Source: Heligmosomoides polygyrus polygyrus
Lineage: Eukaryota > Nematoda > Chromadorea > Rhabditida > Heligmosomidae
Reading direction: 5' to 3'
Length of the DNA: 64,000 nucleotides
Assembly (NCBI GenBank): GCA_947396885.1
Contig: OX377202.1
Location: forward strand, 28,511,407-28,575,406
In this document: piece by piece, positions 1-13,600 of the stretch
Layout of the letters: the number at the start of each line of letters is the position of its first letter
How positions within the stretch are numbered: the stretch's first letter is position 1
Program-made: the position numbers and the translations under genes
Notes under the pieces: generated by a model
Seen by the model: the letters and a program-made list of their open reading frames with translations, nothing else
Databases searched by the model: none
Told to the model about the DNA's origin: nothing

Positions 1-208
1 TTCGAAGCAACCAAGATGTTGGTGATGATGATGTTGGTGGTGATGCTTCATTTTCATTTTTTCAAAGAAATCTAAAGCAATGGCTAGTACTTTCTCTGGT
101 GCGAGATTGCTACTCAGTTTCTGCCCAGTGGTACTCCGCTGCAACCCAAGCCTGGAATCCCGATACAGTCCACTTCCCCAGTTCTCAAACTTGTATAGAA
201 TAACAATT

Positions 209-565
209 CTAGTATAGCCAAACCTTTTCTTCCGAAACGATCTGTCCTCCCGAGAACGTGATAGTGCCTTCACTGGTTAGTGGTGTTGTGGCTCCGGCAC
301 AATCCTCTTCTGGTTGAAACTCTTGGTCCTCTTCTTCCACTACCTCCAACTTCTCCACTTCGTCGATTTCCAGCTGTCGCAGTTCGAAATCCTGTAGGAT
401 CCTTGCTATCCTTTCCGTCATCTTCATCTCGTCTGTCGAAGGGACAGTATCCAGTGGAGATCCGCACTTCAGTTTCAATACGTGAATGGCCACTCGAGGG
501 TGAGCAGACATTGTAGTCAGTGTTGGCGGCAGCAGCTTGTTATAACCGCGCGACTTTGTAAACAT
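209..565 (-). CDS. Hypothetical 118-aa acidic ORF
   Basis: I do not recognise this protein. It is an open frame of 118 codons from ATG at 565. The first 20 residues are basic and polar. The middle (about residues 48-85) is strongly acidic, with Glu/Asp runs and spaced Leu/Val that could form a short helix. The C-terminal third is Thr/Gly rich. No signal peptide or membrane segment is visible. No neighbouring gene was found on either side and no splice site obviously extends it. It could be the N-terminal ORF of a degraded transposon, a single-exon worm gene, or chance; only its biased composition and length favour coding. Confidence 0.25.
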   Translation of the reverse strand: MFTKSRGYNKLLPPTLTTMSAHPRVAIHVLKLKCGSPLDTVPSTDEMKMTERIARILQDFELRQLEIDEVEKLEVVEEEDQEFQPEEDCAGATTPLTSEGTITFSGGQIVSEEKVWLY

Positions 566-3500
566 AACAGAGGCGAGAATATTGATCGAGGTGGTAGGTC
601 AAGTTTGAAGATCATGTGGTCCCCTTCTACACTGTGAGTACACTGGTGGCACTCACCTCACCAACACTAATAAATTGCATTTGAAGCATTTTTCAAGCTC
701 TCTGCCGCTGTTTCATGTTGTTCCAGCGTCAACATTTTTTACATCGTCAATGAGAACAATTTATTGAAGTAAAAGTTTCATACAAAATCGCATTTGGCAT
801 ATTTCGGACATTGCTGGTGAATTACGAGATGTCGACAAATAATAAGTAGTAAGAACATCTTACTGTAGCAAATTCCAAAAACAAGTTCAGATATGGAAAT
901 CTCTATGGAAATCCGATACTATGGTAAAAGTATCGGAAACGCAACGTAGCATAGGAACCGCACCCCAGACCTCACGAACATGGGGCGTGCCCTCTACCAC
1001 TGCACCACTCAGTCCACGACACCGGGATCTTGCGCTGCCGTGAAGAGCTCGCTTTGTGGACCCTTAACCATTACACCCTCGTACTCGTTTGCCTCAAGGA
1101 TTCGGGACAAAAACAAAACATGTTCTGTTACTATTTGGAGAACTGGAATTCTCCCTATAGTACTCGTTCTTGCCGTTCCGGCGTACCATTCAGACAGTTC
1201 CCTTGTAAGAGATCCTGAGTTCTGTCATCAGGAAGGGTAAGAGCAACAACAAATTGAATGGCCATTCTTGTGCACGTTTGTGGAGGCTTACCACGCTGTT
1301 TCAAGATTGTGTTCGGAGACCTGGTCATATGGACTGCCATTAGATTTAAGCACCATGGATGGGGTGGAAAAATCTCGAAATGTAGCTTATTAGGATCACA
1401 GTAGGGGTACCTGACGTATACGGAAACTGTAACATCACTTTATTCTTAATGCAAAAGTGAACTCTCGTTGAGTGATTCAACTACCAGGTCAAAGTGCTCT
1501 CACGTAGGACAAAGCAGTAAGGACCATTGGTCGATTGAAGGCAGAGAAAACCGTTTTCATTCATCTTTTTGTTGTGGTTTAATTCTGTCATGGAGATCCA
1601 CCACCAGCTCAGCTTGATTCCTCCGGCATAAACAGACGAATGACGTTAAAAGCAACTATTTGACATACCCCGATCTCTTAAAAAGGCCACTGAAAATGAA
1701 TCGGCTGTGAGCCCGTCCCTCGACCCACTGCCACTCGATAGCATAATGAAGTTATTACAGAACTACCTATTCGGTATGATCCTCTACTCAGGCGACATCG
1801 TCTTAGAACAAACAGTCAGTACAGCCTATAATAGAAGGCGCATCTGTCGCTGAAAGCTTTGGTGGACGACATGCTATGGTTGATTACCAGTAATATAAAT
1901 TCATTAGCACTGAGCAGTGCATCAGAATTATTTTGAACAACAAATGATGACAGCAGAGAATTTTCCGTACCATAGGAGCTACCTTTAATAGAAAGGGGTT
2001 ACGAGTAGCGGGAGCAGAGACTAGGATAAAAGCGATATTGTCTTAGGAGAGCCCAATGAAAGGTTGTTTAGTCGCTCCACAGTGAGAAGATAACGTTTCG
2101 AACAGAGTGGTGGTAGAGTGCGTCTTGAGAGTTATGTTAGTGAGAATTAAATTTCGGAAATGCGTTGAAATGAGAATCTCATAAAAGAATGTGGATGGGA
2201 CTCAGGGAGCTAGGATCAGGTGTATCGTAGATGTGAATACAGTGATGAATGTCAAACCAATCCACTGTAAGCAGGCGGACAGCTGCTACGGCGCACACTC
2301 ACATCGCAGGATTATCCGACAAATTTGGCGGCAGGCCTGAAGGTGTAATGAAGGGGAATGCGCGAAACCCCGATGAAAGGAAGGAATGAATTCATCAAGA
2401 GAGAGGGAGACAATGTTGGGCATAATTGAGGATATCTGATTCGCTTTCTACGCAGCTAATAAGGAAAAATAGACTGAAAGTAAGAACAGGGAGTATGCCT
2501 TCACTGATTTTCTGCCTTCTACTCAGATTCTGATGAGGATAAGAGTAACTGAAGGTGAACAGTTATTCTGGACTTGAAAACTCGTCCTGAGTTCAGCTCT
2601 GATACAGCTGTTTCTGAAGTGTTCATAACGCGCACGATTAGGATTGTGGAAGAGTCTAGCCCATAAAGGTCCTGTAAGTTGAACCACTGTTTATAATGTC
2701 GTTTCCTTCTTATCGGTAACTCATTCTTTCTTGAATTCAACTAATGCAAGTGATAATTCCAGAGAGCAACTTCCTACAGCTTCTTTGCTGGAGTACGAAG
2801 AGTGCAAGCTTCTCTAGTCTTAGAGGGAGGTACGAAAGAGCTGTCTGTGGTCACCTGCACACAGGCTCCCTTCAAAACCTCGCTCACTTTGAATTGTCCG
2901 CATATGATGCACACCATGTATTAGTTGAATGCGTGGCGCATCCCAAAAAAGCTTGCCCTGTAGATTCCACAGAAACCAACTGCTATCTTGATTTTGACTT
3001 GTTATAAGCACAGCTACGTAGTTTCTATCAGAGTAAACGACTTTTTGTCATTCGTCCATTCGAAATAACTATTCGACTGCTCGATTTCTTCGTTCGTTCA
3101 ACTAGCGGCTGTGCAGTTCAACAGAAGTCAGCCCCAGGCATTGCTACCTCCCATAGCAATATTTTAGTGCACCTTACTCGCTTGGTTCAACGGCTTGGCA
3201 AAAATGAAACACACTTCATCTCTAATTGTAGGACGGAGTTTCTTCATATATGACTCGCTTCCGCCTTTTAGGCAGATGCTTCAGCCTCTTCCCATGTCAA
3301 TTAAAAAGCTTAAACACCTACCATACAGTTTTAAAATGCAGAACATAGAAGCAATTGCGTGTGGATTCATCTTCTTTGCGAGGAACTTGGAGCTCGCAGA
3401 TACAAACAACCGATATTAGACAGGCACCGTCCTTATCAATGCTCGTCACGTCCGCCTAAAATATGTAGTATTAACCCAGCTGAGATCTTTGAAAAGTATT

Positions 3501-6500
3501 TTCCAAGAGAAACCAAACAGGACTTCATAGTCTCGGCTTCCAAAATAGAGTGCTCCACGAAAGTCGTTCAATCTGCGAAGATATGGCGGCACGAATCTAT
3601 CGATGAGGCTCTCTATACAGATGAGATTACGAGACACATACAGCGGCTTACGTAGCCCAGAGGCACATTCTGAAATACGAATAGTTTACATTTAGAACTG
3701 CTGCTTATTAGTGCTCTTGAGAACACGAAATGTGAAATAGGTCGCTCAATCATTTGATCTATGCATCTAAACTGTATCTATAAAATGAAGGATTACCATT
3801 AAGAACATCCACTCTGTTCACTGTGATCTAGCACATGATTATACCATTACACCTTGCTACAGAATGATCTGAATGACCATGTTTTCCCCACGACACTCCC
3901 AAAGACCCTATCTCCTCTCTAGAAAAGGGCAGCTTAATGAAACTTAAATGTATAATACACCACCCTCTGCTACAGTTTGTCATATACATAAAGGCGACGT
4001 TTGTCCGCGCACCAATAACAATGAATAATCTATGTCCAACCGCTAGGTTGTCCACCGGTGCAGTCGACCAGTATGTACTGCAACGCCTGTGCCTGATCTC
4101 CACAGATCGTCGATGATCCAACAGAAACTTCCTCGCCAAGATCAATTGTGACAGGAAACGGTTGAGCATATCGGGTTCCTCGAGATAGCAGCTTCACAAC
4201 CTTCCACACCTAAATAAAGACGCTTCTTGGAACACTCGATGAACCATATTAAACAGCTATATTACTGGTCAGATGTTCGAAGTGGCGATATACCACCATT
4301 ACAGCGCAGCATAATATGAGACAAACCTTTTGTTTGGCCATACTTTGGCTAGGCATGCTGTCGGAGAAGATCACCACAATAAGAGAGACGCCTGTATTCA
4401 AAACAAATCCCTGATTGTGAATCCGTAAGTAGTCCCTGGAAACACGTTAATAATTCTTTACTAATAATTCATTCTGAACGTTTCAGAAACGCCTTTTACA
4501 AATTGATGCGCTCTGATTGTTCATAGCTCATATCTCTGTAAGGCGCACTTTATAGCTGCGTCAATGCTCAGCGCGGCACCATAACCGCTATAGCTACGGA
4601 CTTCGCACCGCACTGCATCTATACTTCGTCGCCGTGACACACTTCACTTGACGCAACTATGTGGTTCCGTGTTCGGCTAATGGCTCCGTAGAATAAATGG
4701 GCACTGCGCATCGTGATAATCAGAGGCTGAGCGGTTTTCAGACAGCTGTGCAGCAATCGCGCCGTGCCGTGGCGGGAGTATAAAACCCCGTAAAGGATAT
4801 CTGTTGAAGGGCGACATCAAGTATCCCTTTGCGGGATGCATTCCCTCTCTCTCTCACACACACACACACTCTCTCTCGTGATACCACGTAGGCGATTGCA
4901 ATACTACAGGTCCTGTAGGATGACCTGCCGAGAGCAGCCAATTGACAACCCAATGTTTTATTTTTCGCAGACAAGTAGGACAGCAATTCACAGACCCTGG
5001 ATGGTTGATGGAAGACGAAGTGTCTAACGGTGACTTACCCCAGGGGCCTGTACAACATCAGATATACCTAGTCCCAACATTCAGAGAGGTTTTGCCATCT
5101 CGGACTCGAAGTGGAAGTGAAAGCCTTACTTTTTCATAGGTTTTCCGCTTTGCTGGTCTTTTCGGCAGACGATAGTAGCCGTAGCTGTCCACGTAATACA
5201 CAGCGAAAAGCTTGGTAGTATCGTATACACTCGAAAGAGAGACGATTCGGAAAGACCCGTCTTTGCAGCATTGCTTACGTGCGTCCTGAATGGAAACGGT
5301 GAGGGAAACACTAAACACTGTGTTCGCGTTTCGCTAGGAAACCGCATGCGTGTAAATATGTGGTAACTAACCCGTCAAAGGAAAGCACAGAAATGAAACG
5401 ATTCCAAGGATGAAAATAGATTTTGAACAGTGAAGACATTGAGAACTCACGCAAAATAACGTGGTTCCCCTGAAATAAGAATAAGCTGCCGAGAAATAAA
5501 CGACTGTCAGAGTTAGTGACGATAAAGACTCACATGATTTGCGACTGTCGGTGAAAGCGAAAGAAAATACAACACACTGTAAGCTTTAGATGGAGTGGAC
5601 AAAAACGAGACCATATAGCTGGAATCGCTTGACAAGCCCAATACACCACCAGTGAATATCCTGAAACTACATCAATCCTTGTCACTGCTGCCATAACTCA
5701 CATTTCTATGCTTCTAGATTATCTGAAGGTTCAAGGACCAAACAAGGATAATAGCGAGCAAAGATCGACGTCATTCAATTCCTTTCTCAGATTTCTGGAA
5801 TGCGCCGCACAATCTATCTCTAACGAACTTCCGTATAGGCAATTTGAAGGTGTATTCGGCTTATACAGAGAATGGCTGCTCTCAATGTTTTGCCTTTCCT
5901 AACCAAGACTGGTACTAATCCTCTGACCTCAAAAGAATGGAAGTCTTGGTGGGGTGGTCCTGCTCGGTACCAGCACTTTGTGTCGGCTCCGGCTGCGAAG
6001 GAGAGCCACCGCCTTTGCGCTCCGCATGCTCAGTGAACAGATATCAAACAATTTGTGTAAACGACTGGCTCAAAATGTCTAGCGTCCATTCATACCTCGC
6101 GAGCGACGCGACGAATCACCATGCAGCCCACGTGAATCAACTAGAGCACCTACTGGAGCAGCCGACAAGCTGTATTGCGTTGTGCAAGAGATGACAAAAG
6201 GAATACAGTCGGGCGGCATTCACTAAGTCTCACGGATTCACTAGCTGCTGATTAAAACTGAAGATCAAAGTGAAGCAAAAAGACAATTATGCCGATATAC
6301 GCGCTGCAGACCTGATGTTCTGAGCACGATAAAGGCGATTTTTACTTGGTAATCGTAGATGCAGTCAGATCAGGGGAACTGCCTCAAAGAGCAAGATATG
6401 AACGGCAACATCGGAAGCAGCAAAATGGAAGTGAAAAGGTCCACGAAGGTCAAGGTACCTGTTCGATAAACCTGTACAAAGAGCTCTCCACCTGACTGTC

Positions 6501-7872
6501 CACCACGACCTGACTGCCTGTGGCACTTCTTCACGAAGCCAGAGTGTGATCTAAGCCATCACACCGATAGTATAGCGGGTCCTTCGCCGAGCAAACCAAA
6601 ACTGACTATGAACCCAAGGTCGGATGGTGGAAACTACGGGGTGGAGGCAAGGCGGTCGTAAGAAGGCGATCGTGCAGATCCAACAGTTCGGCAGCAGGCT
6701 AAAGATGTTCCCCGAATAAGCAATCTTCATCGCGTAGAACGCAATGAAGAAATATCGGGACCCTCCTAGTTAGTAATCCTGACACTGCAGAATAGACACT
6801 GGTATGCGAAGGCGTGATCCTTTATAGAAAGCTCGTGGAAAGAAAGAATTTCACGAATATCCTACCATGATTCATCAAAGGAAGTAGAGATAATGAGGTA
6901 CTAAACAATTCACTCATTCTATCATACCTCATCGACAAATCCTGAAAACACTTTGAACACGTTCTTGGCCTATACCATTTACGGCAGTCATATAGGAGAT
7001 AGAGAGGCCCACTGGTTTAACTTCGTGAGAAAAGACTTGCACTCAACGACCGACCGCGGAAGATTAGGAGCTTGGTTGCTTGGTTGCACATCGTTCACGA
7101 GAGAGTCGAAACGTCAAACTCACTCATGCGGCTGACGATGAGTGTACTGTTGCCATCGTGAATGCTTGTAGTTATAATTAACTACCGTCGATGTAAAGTC
7201 TAATTCACTCGCGTCAATAACGGCGCGATAACTCTCAGACACTCCGTGTTTTCGACTTCGCATCCGTGGTCCGTATGGCCCATATTTCTGAAAGAGAACC
7301 AGAGCACATTTACAGCTCGGAAAAGAAAATGATTTACATCTACGATACTGTGGAAGATTAAGGTAAAGGTTCTTGGAAGGGACCGGACAGTCCAATGACA
7401 TGCATACTGACGAATATTGCTTATGGTACACGCAACTCTTCCAAAACCAGTCCTTGGACGTAGGTGTGACCCACTCAATTACACTCGCAGCTAAACCTCC
7501 ACTGGAGAGAATCGTAAGAAGACCTCGAAGACGCCCATCTACACTGTAGCTACCCTATTCATTAACTACCTGGCACGAGTAGGTTTCTCGTCAAATTTCC
7601 CGCTTCCTTGCATTTTTAGAACCCTTTCGTTACAACGCTGACCTCTCAGATAGGAATAGTATCAAGAAAGAGCCGCTTTCTCAGTTGGAGGAGCAGTAGC
7701 AGGGGTGCAAAATTGCTCAAAGTGTGCAAACTCACTCTCGCAGCTTCATTCTGGCTGATAAGGAAGTTCTGAGAGTTCCGGATCTTCCCGAGAGCCCCAG
7801 TGTCTACCTCAGGATTGGCATTCGAAGACTCTTCATATACACTACTTAGCGTGAAGTCAGTATGAAACTAGT
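566..7872. other. Stretch without recognisable genes
   Basis: About 7.3 kb of AT-moderate DNA. All open frames are short (under 115 codons), overlap on both strands and have no protein signature that I recognise. A CT/CA microsatellite lies near 4846-4880. No tRNA, transposon end or convincing exon was seen. Confidence 0.5.
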
Positions 7873-8145
7873 ACCTCGTGGGACCGATCAGTACTATACA
7901 GTGATGAGCCACCTGCTGATATCAGCATAGAAATAGTTAAGCTGATGGTCTTGCTAGATGATTCAAGTCATCTTCTACGATCAGACGCCGATGGTGTAAT
8001 GGCGTAATGCCCTATAATTCCCACCTGGTTAGCGAGTTCGTCTTCCGCCTGGCGCTATAGCTTTGATCGCAAGAAAACATGAGAGCTTACAACCTCAGTA
8101 ACAGCCGCTTGATGCTTAAAGAACATGACTTGAAATCAATGAAGA
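7873..8145 (+). repeat. tRNA-headed SINE, family B, copy 1
   Basis: A tRNA-like head (about 7983-8057) contains an A-box-like TGGTGTAATGG and ends in the acceptor-like CCTGGCGCT. It is followed by a body (to about 8145) that matches the bodies at 23190-23742. A block at 7873-7950, starting ACCTCGTGGGACCGATCAG, precedes the head and recurs at 23321-23406. The head is degraded in its anticodon and T arms, so this is a SINE-like repeat and not a tRNA gene. Confidence 0.6.
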
Positions 8146-8387
8146 AGTGCAGATCCTCGAAAATACAGGTCTCTCATTGGATAGGGTTGGTCCCACCAAC
8201 GGCGTGCGCAGATGAGCAACACATTTCCATCGAAGAAGGCGAAGGCACGAAACCAGCTGTTCCTTCTCACGAACTCAGATCGAAGTGAAGACAGCCGTTT
8301 ACGTTAAAAGGGGATGCCACTGGGAGCGGACGTGCACGCCCCGTGCACTTTCTGGCTGGACATACGTATAGTCCGCGCCCGCGTTCG

Positions 8388-8405
8388 CCCCCCCCCCCCC
8401 CCCCC
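8388..8405 (+). repeat. Poly-C tract
   Basis: Eighteen consecutive C. Similar C or G runs occur near 14791, 27513, 28562, 29215, 29513, 29709 and 56154. They probably arise by slippage and are assembly-sensitive. Confidence 0.9.
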
Positions 8406-8690
8406 TTGAGGACCACATCGACGACTTTTACAGAAAATGTTTCGGGATATGGAATTCTGCGCAGTTTTCAACCATCCAGTCGTCTCCCCTACAACCAGAA
8501 ACACGCTAGTCTCATGAAATATTTGACAGGGTGCGTGAGATCTCCACAATCAAACTATTAATAGTCGATGCAAACGTGCAGCATCAGCAATATGCTGCCT
8601 CATCCTGGAATCATGAATGGACCTACAATGCCGATTGGTTCAATTAGGTAAGGCGTATGAATGTTATGACCTATGACCTATTAGAATGTA

Positions 8691-9462
8691 CTAGACATTG
8701 AATCCAGCCGATTCGGATAACTCGGATCCGTCGTTTTTTAAACCCTGCTTGAATGGATTGTGCTATCAATGAGATTTAAGGAAAACGGAGATCTTAGAGC
8801 GATTTAGATAGAGGTGCTCTTCCCCAGATCTCTCTCTCTCCTTCTTCAGCGTTTGTCCTGCTTTCTTGCGGAGTCCGCTTTCCTGGAATACTGGCGCCAC
8901 TTTTTCCGATCAAATGCCTGGTCAGGGTGTAACCTAGCCATCTTCGAGTCCTGGTGCAGCGAATCAAGCCAGCGCTGCTTTGGTCTCCCTCGTGGCCGCT
9001 TTCCGGGCACCTCGAAGTTAAGGCCAGTCTTTCGGACAGTGCCACCGCTTGTGCGAAGAACATGGCCGTACGATCTCAGACGAGCTTCACGCAATCTCTC
9101 AACTATCGGGGTGACACCAAATCTTTGCCGAATTGTGTCGTTGCGCACACGATCCAAATGCGTAACTCCGGCCATGTTGCTGCTTGATCTGCTCTTCCCC
9201 AGACCGGATTTTCGAATAATTCAGATAACTAATTTTGATCAGAAATTTGATACCCTATCGGATTAGGTTATCCTATGTGAGATCAGAAGATAATTCAGTT
9301 CTTTGGATCGTAAGAAAGTTCTTGTTAAAGCTTCTCTTGTCTGAATCACCACGTGATGCGGGGCTTTTCGAAGACGCATTTGTTCGCAAAATTCTTTGAA
9401 CCGAGTCTGGAGAAAAACGATGGATTCGAATAATCGGAATCGGCGTCGGATCCAATGTCTAG
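8691..9462. mobile_element. Foldback DNA element with nested RTE
   Basis: The outer ends are inverted copies: CTAGACATTGAATCC at 8691 and GGATCCAATGTCTAG ending at 9462. About 60-70 bp of inner sequence on each side is also inverted (8700-8760 against 9400-9460). A related copy lies at 27890-28325. The centre is interrupted by the RTE fragment at 8829-9189. No transposase frame is visible, so this is a non-autonomous element of unassigned superfamily. Confidence 0.5.
8829..9189 (-). mobile_element. 5'-truncated RTE non-LTR retrotransposon (copy 3)
   Basis: The minus-strand frame 9175-8846 is the extreme C terminus of an RTE reverse transcriptase. It has the family motifs LDRVRNDTIRQRFGV, YGHVLR and GKRPRGRPKQRWLD, also present in the copies at 43.1 and 51.6 kb. 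The 3' end abuts a pyrimidine-rich tail (8829-8842 on +). The target duplication TGCTCTTCCCCAGA is exact, at 8815-8828 and 9190-9203, and fixes both ends. Only about 360 bp of 3' sequence was integrated, as expected from incomplete target-primed reverse transcription. The endonuclease and catalytic RT motifs are absent. Confidence 0.9.
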
Positions 9463-9732
9463 GACCTACTTCTCATTATTACATTATATAACAGAATATA
9501 AATGCATAGAGTTCCTGTAGGGCCCATGGACACAAAAACTCCTGGATGAGCTCCACCTACTACACCCACGTCAAAATTGGCCACATCTCAGAGTCCCTTC
9601 CTCTGCTCAGCCTGTTCTCTCCTCCGCATCAGCAAGACAGAGCACAGAACTCAACCAAAAGCCTTCATTTTTCGCACGTTGGCCAGATCTAGCCATATCG
9701 ATGAGGTGTTTCATACGAGGGGTGGCTCGGTG

Positions 9733-9925
9733 CAACCCCAAAGAGGGGGTCCACCTTATAATGGGAAATGCGTTCTACCCCTCGTTCTCTTGGCGTGTCC
9801 ACCCTCAACCTCTGGGCTTCTCGAAAGTCTAGTGGCTTCCTCACGTTGTACATCTGTTGCATGTATTGCCATTTGAATTATTATTTAAATGTGCGTATAA
9901 GGTGGAGCCCCATATTGGGGTTGCA
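9733..9925. repeat. Foldback repeat
   Basis: An arm of about 30 nt starting TGCAACCCCAAAG (9733-9762) is inverted at 9896-9925 (ending TTGGGGTTGCA), with about 130 nt between the arms. It contains no ORF and is probably a MITE or foldback relic. Confidence 0.55.
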
Positions 9926-10590
9926 TCGGTGGTTCCTCCGGCTCCTCTATTACTTCTGAAACTACAGCATGTCTCCGTGGCCGTGTGTTACTAGACGTAC
10001 CTCGTCATAATCGATGTGGGAACAAAATTTTCCGATCACAAAGAAAAATGGCTGAGGTATGCAGACACACCTGTGTCACCTCATGAGAACGAAATACGGC
10101 CAAGGGGTAGATTGCTTACCTCTCTTTGGTCGAGAGCCGCTACTATGTTGCAAGGACTAGCACTCCTGACGCATTCCAAGACTACAGCGTTCGTCTTCTC
10201 TTCGCAAGGTTCAAGACTCCCCGAGTTGTTGTCCGGTCGAGCCTTCATTCCTCATCACTCGACCACTGCAGATGCTCACCACGATTTGGGCGCTGAGAAT
10301 TCGCTCCCTCCGCCGTGCCGTGGAATCCGAAGCGGAGCGTGGCTTTAGCAGTAGAGCGCGTAATCAACAACGACTGTTCTCAAGAGTGGTTTTTGACCTT
10401 TTGGGATCTGTGGTTGTGTCCTCCCTTTCATCAACCTGGCCACGAGGATTGGATGGCCGTTAGAGACTTATGCAAGTGGCGCCTGTTCCATAAGAAGCAT
10501 CACCGTTTACACCGACGTTTTCGTTTTTTTTCTGTTTCAACCCTTTTTTCGCCCGTGCATTTTTCACTTGGCGTTTAATTAGCGCGAAGG

Positions 10591-10597
10591 TTTCCAG
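10591..10597 (+). promoter_or_regulatory. Possible trans-splice acceptor of gss-1
   Basis: TTTCCAG lies seven bases before the gss-1 start codon (10605). This is the position and sequence expected for spliced-leader addition in nematodes. It supports this ATG as the true start. No transcript data are available. Confidence 0.45.
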
Positions 10598-10604
10598 AAT
10601 TTGC

Positions 10605-13600
10605 ATGGTTTCGGAGAAGAGCAATGGTGTGCTGCTCGCAGACTATCCTAAGCTGCCACTTCCTGAAGAGCGGGTGGACGAGCTCGTGCTTTCTTCAGTC
10701 GACTGGGCGCACGTAGGTTGCTTTTTTTTATTCCCGTATCTAACAGCAAGTGTAAGTGTCGTTTTATTTTGGTTTCGTTCGAACCAAAGCAGGTGGCTGG
10801 GGGAACCACGTTATCGTCGGCGACGACGATGCCTCTCCCAGAAGAGGCACCAGCCCACTGTACATACATGGGCGGAACAGGTCACCATGGCCAGAAGATA
10901 GCGGCGTACGCCACAGTGCTCCTATGCGGTTATGACGAATGGTCCTATCTCCCTTTCCTGCTCATTACATATAAATGATTAACCACTGAACCATCCTGAA
11001 TTGTGTACAGAAGTAGAAACTCGTTACTCCTCTAACATTTCGCTATCTGTACCTCTTCCGCTATCCGGACAACGGGTATATTTTGGTGCATCGGCCTAAT
11101 AAGCCATATCGTAAGTCTCTCGCGTCCCTACGCCTAGAGCAACAAGTCGATCTATTACAGATCGCATTCTCTATAATAAAGAGAATCGTAAGTCTCTCGC
11201 GTAACTACGCCTAGAGCCGCAAGTCGATCTATTGCAGATCGCATTCTCTATAATAAAGAGAATCGTAAGTCTCTCGCGTCCCTACGCCTAGAGCCGCAAG
11301 TCGATCTATTGCAGATCGCATTCTCTATAATAAAGAGAATCGTAAGTCTCTCGCGTAACTACGCCCAGAGCCGCAAATTTCTGTGCATATAGCACTAGAA
11401 AAATCTCTTTCATCACCGAAAGAAACTCCCAGTGTCCAAGACACTAGGAACACTATCTCTTAAATTCAAAGAGACCTACGAGAAGTCCCGCATAAAATGG
11501 CGTTGCACTTCCACAGAGCCTCGATCATGAGCAGCGCGTCAACGCTGAAAGATCTTGTGGTATCGTACACAGAGTACACAGTAAGAGTAGAATATCCACT
11601 AACGGATGAGAATATTTACGAGAAATGTAAGTCTACTACTGCACTTTTGCAAAGCAGTATAAAGCAAGTAAAACAGGGAAAAGACAAGCTCGAGAAGCTC
11701 TATAAAGAGATTCGAGAGGAATACAAAACTTGTAAAAATAAGTCCGATAAAAAGGACATTATGCTAGAAATTGAGCAGATAGAGAATGAGTCACAGCTGC
11801 ATAAAGAGTTAGCTAGTGCGGATAATCTGATCTACAAGCTCACGGCATGTCATGAAGAATCAAAGTGCGTAAGGGACACGATGAGCGTAAAATTAGGGTA
11901 TATCTCACAGAGAGCTCTAATACTGCAAAACGCTCCATCGTGCAGTACTGCTGTGCAGGAAGATGAGGCTGACGAAACAGAGCCGATTGAAACTGCGGAC
12001 AGTAATATCTCTCAAATACCGTTGGATTCGGTTGCTGATAATGTAATTACAAGTAAGGCACGACTATGTCGTTCGATAAAACCTCCTCAAGCGACGTTAC
12101 CGAAATTCTACGGCAACGTTGAAGATTTCTCAGAGTTCTGGGCAATTTTCGAGACCCTTGTTCACAAGAGTAAGGAGCTTGACGTTATGGAGAAAATCCT
12201 CTTACTCAAGGAAAGTCTGAGAGGAAAGGCACAAGATTCAGTAAAAGGCATAAAGCTTGTGCCTGAAAACTATGAGTGGATTATACAAACTATACAGGAA
12301 AAGTACTGTAATCATTCTGTAAATCGGTCACATATAGCGCACAAACTCATCAGTTTAAAGCCAGCTAACAGTTATGCGGAAAGCTGCTCGTCAGCTTTCG
12401 ATCAGATCCAAATACTGATTAATCAGATGGTGTCCGCAGGCTATGATGTCCGTAAAACTTGTGACCCGATGTGGTGTGAAATCATCCTCACGACGTGGTG
12501 AGACCAGTTCTGCTATCGAGCCATTCGCAAGATAGCCAAACAATCGGTGACCTCATAGCTCATTTAAAGAAAGAGATTGCCGCTAAAGCGTACGTGGAGA
12601 ACAGGCTGGGTCACAGAGAGAGCATTGCGCCGAGTCCATCAAGAGATAAGTGCACCATGCGGCGTCGGTACTTTGCTGCCATTCGTCAGTGTCTGTTCTG
12701 CCATTGGGGTAATCATAACTCAATGACTTGCAGAACGATCACCGATCAAGCAAGACGCCGCAAGATACTAACAGATGGCAGAAGGTGCTGGAAATGTTGT
12801 TCAACCAACCACTCCAGCTATGAGTGTCAGATTCCTGACTGTTCTCAGTGCGGTAAACAGCACCATAGCAGTCTGTGCACGAAGGGGAGCAGAAATTTCC
12901 GTAGTTCCCCTCCACGTTCATGGAGTACCAGTCAAAGATCGGGGAGAAATAGTCCAGTAAACTCGCAAAAAGGTGGAAGTAGCAGTATTAGCTACGCGAT
13001 GACATCAGTCTTAGGAAACAATGGGATGAATAATAATTCCCGTAAACAACCGAAAATGGTCGCCAGAACATTGGCAATACCTCGGAATCAAAAAACCGGA
13101 GTCAAGCCACATACCAAGCTCTCTTCACTTCCGCCTCTTCGATGTCTTCAACCCTCAACAAGCCGCTCTTCACCACTACTCCCGCTGTCTTCAACCCTCC
13201 ACAAGCCGCACTCCGCCACCAGTCCCACCGCCTTCAACGATCAGCAAGCCATTACCCATCGTCAACTTTCGAGCCGACTCCAATCGCCCTCAAGCTGTCA
13301 CTTCTACTACCAAAGCCGTTCGACTGCTACTAAATGATCTGCTATTCGCACATTTTTGTATGTAGACATGTCTCTGTTTCGGCGCCGGCGGCAGTATCGT
13401 CGGCGACGACGATGCCTCTACCAGAAGAGGCACCAGCCCACTGTACATGGGCGGAACAGGTCACCATGGCCAGAAGATAGCGGCGTACGCCACAGTGCTC
13501 CTATGCGGTTATGACGAATGGTCCTATCTCCCTTTCCTGCTCATTACATATAAATGATTAACCACTGAACCATCCTGAATTGTGTACAGAAGTAGAAACT

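Noticed and set aside
11108..11376. CRISPR-like regular repeats
   Set aside because: Units are directly contiguous 77-mers with no spacers, inside a retrotransposon leader in a eukaryotic genome.
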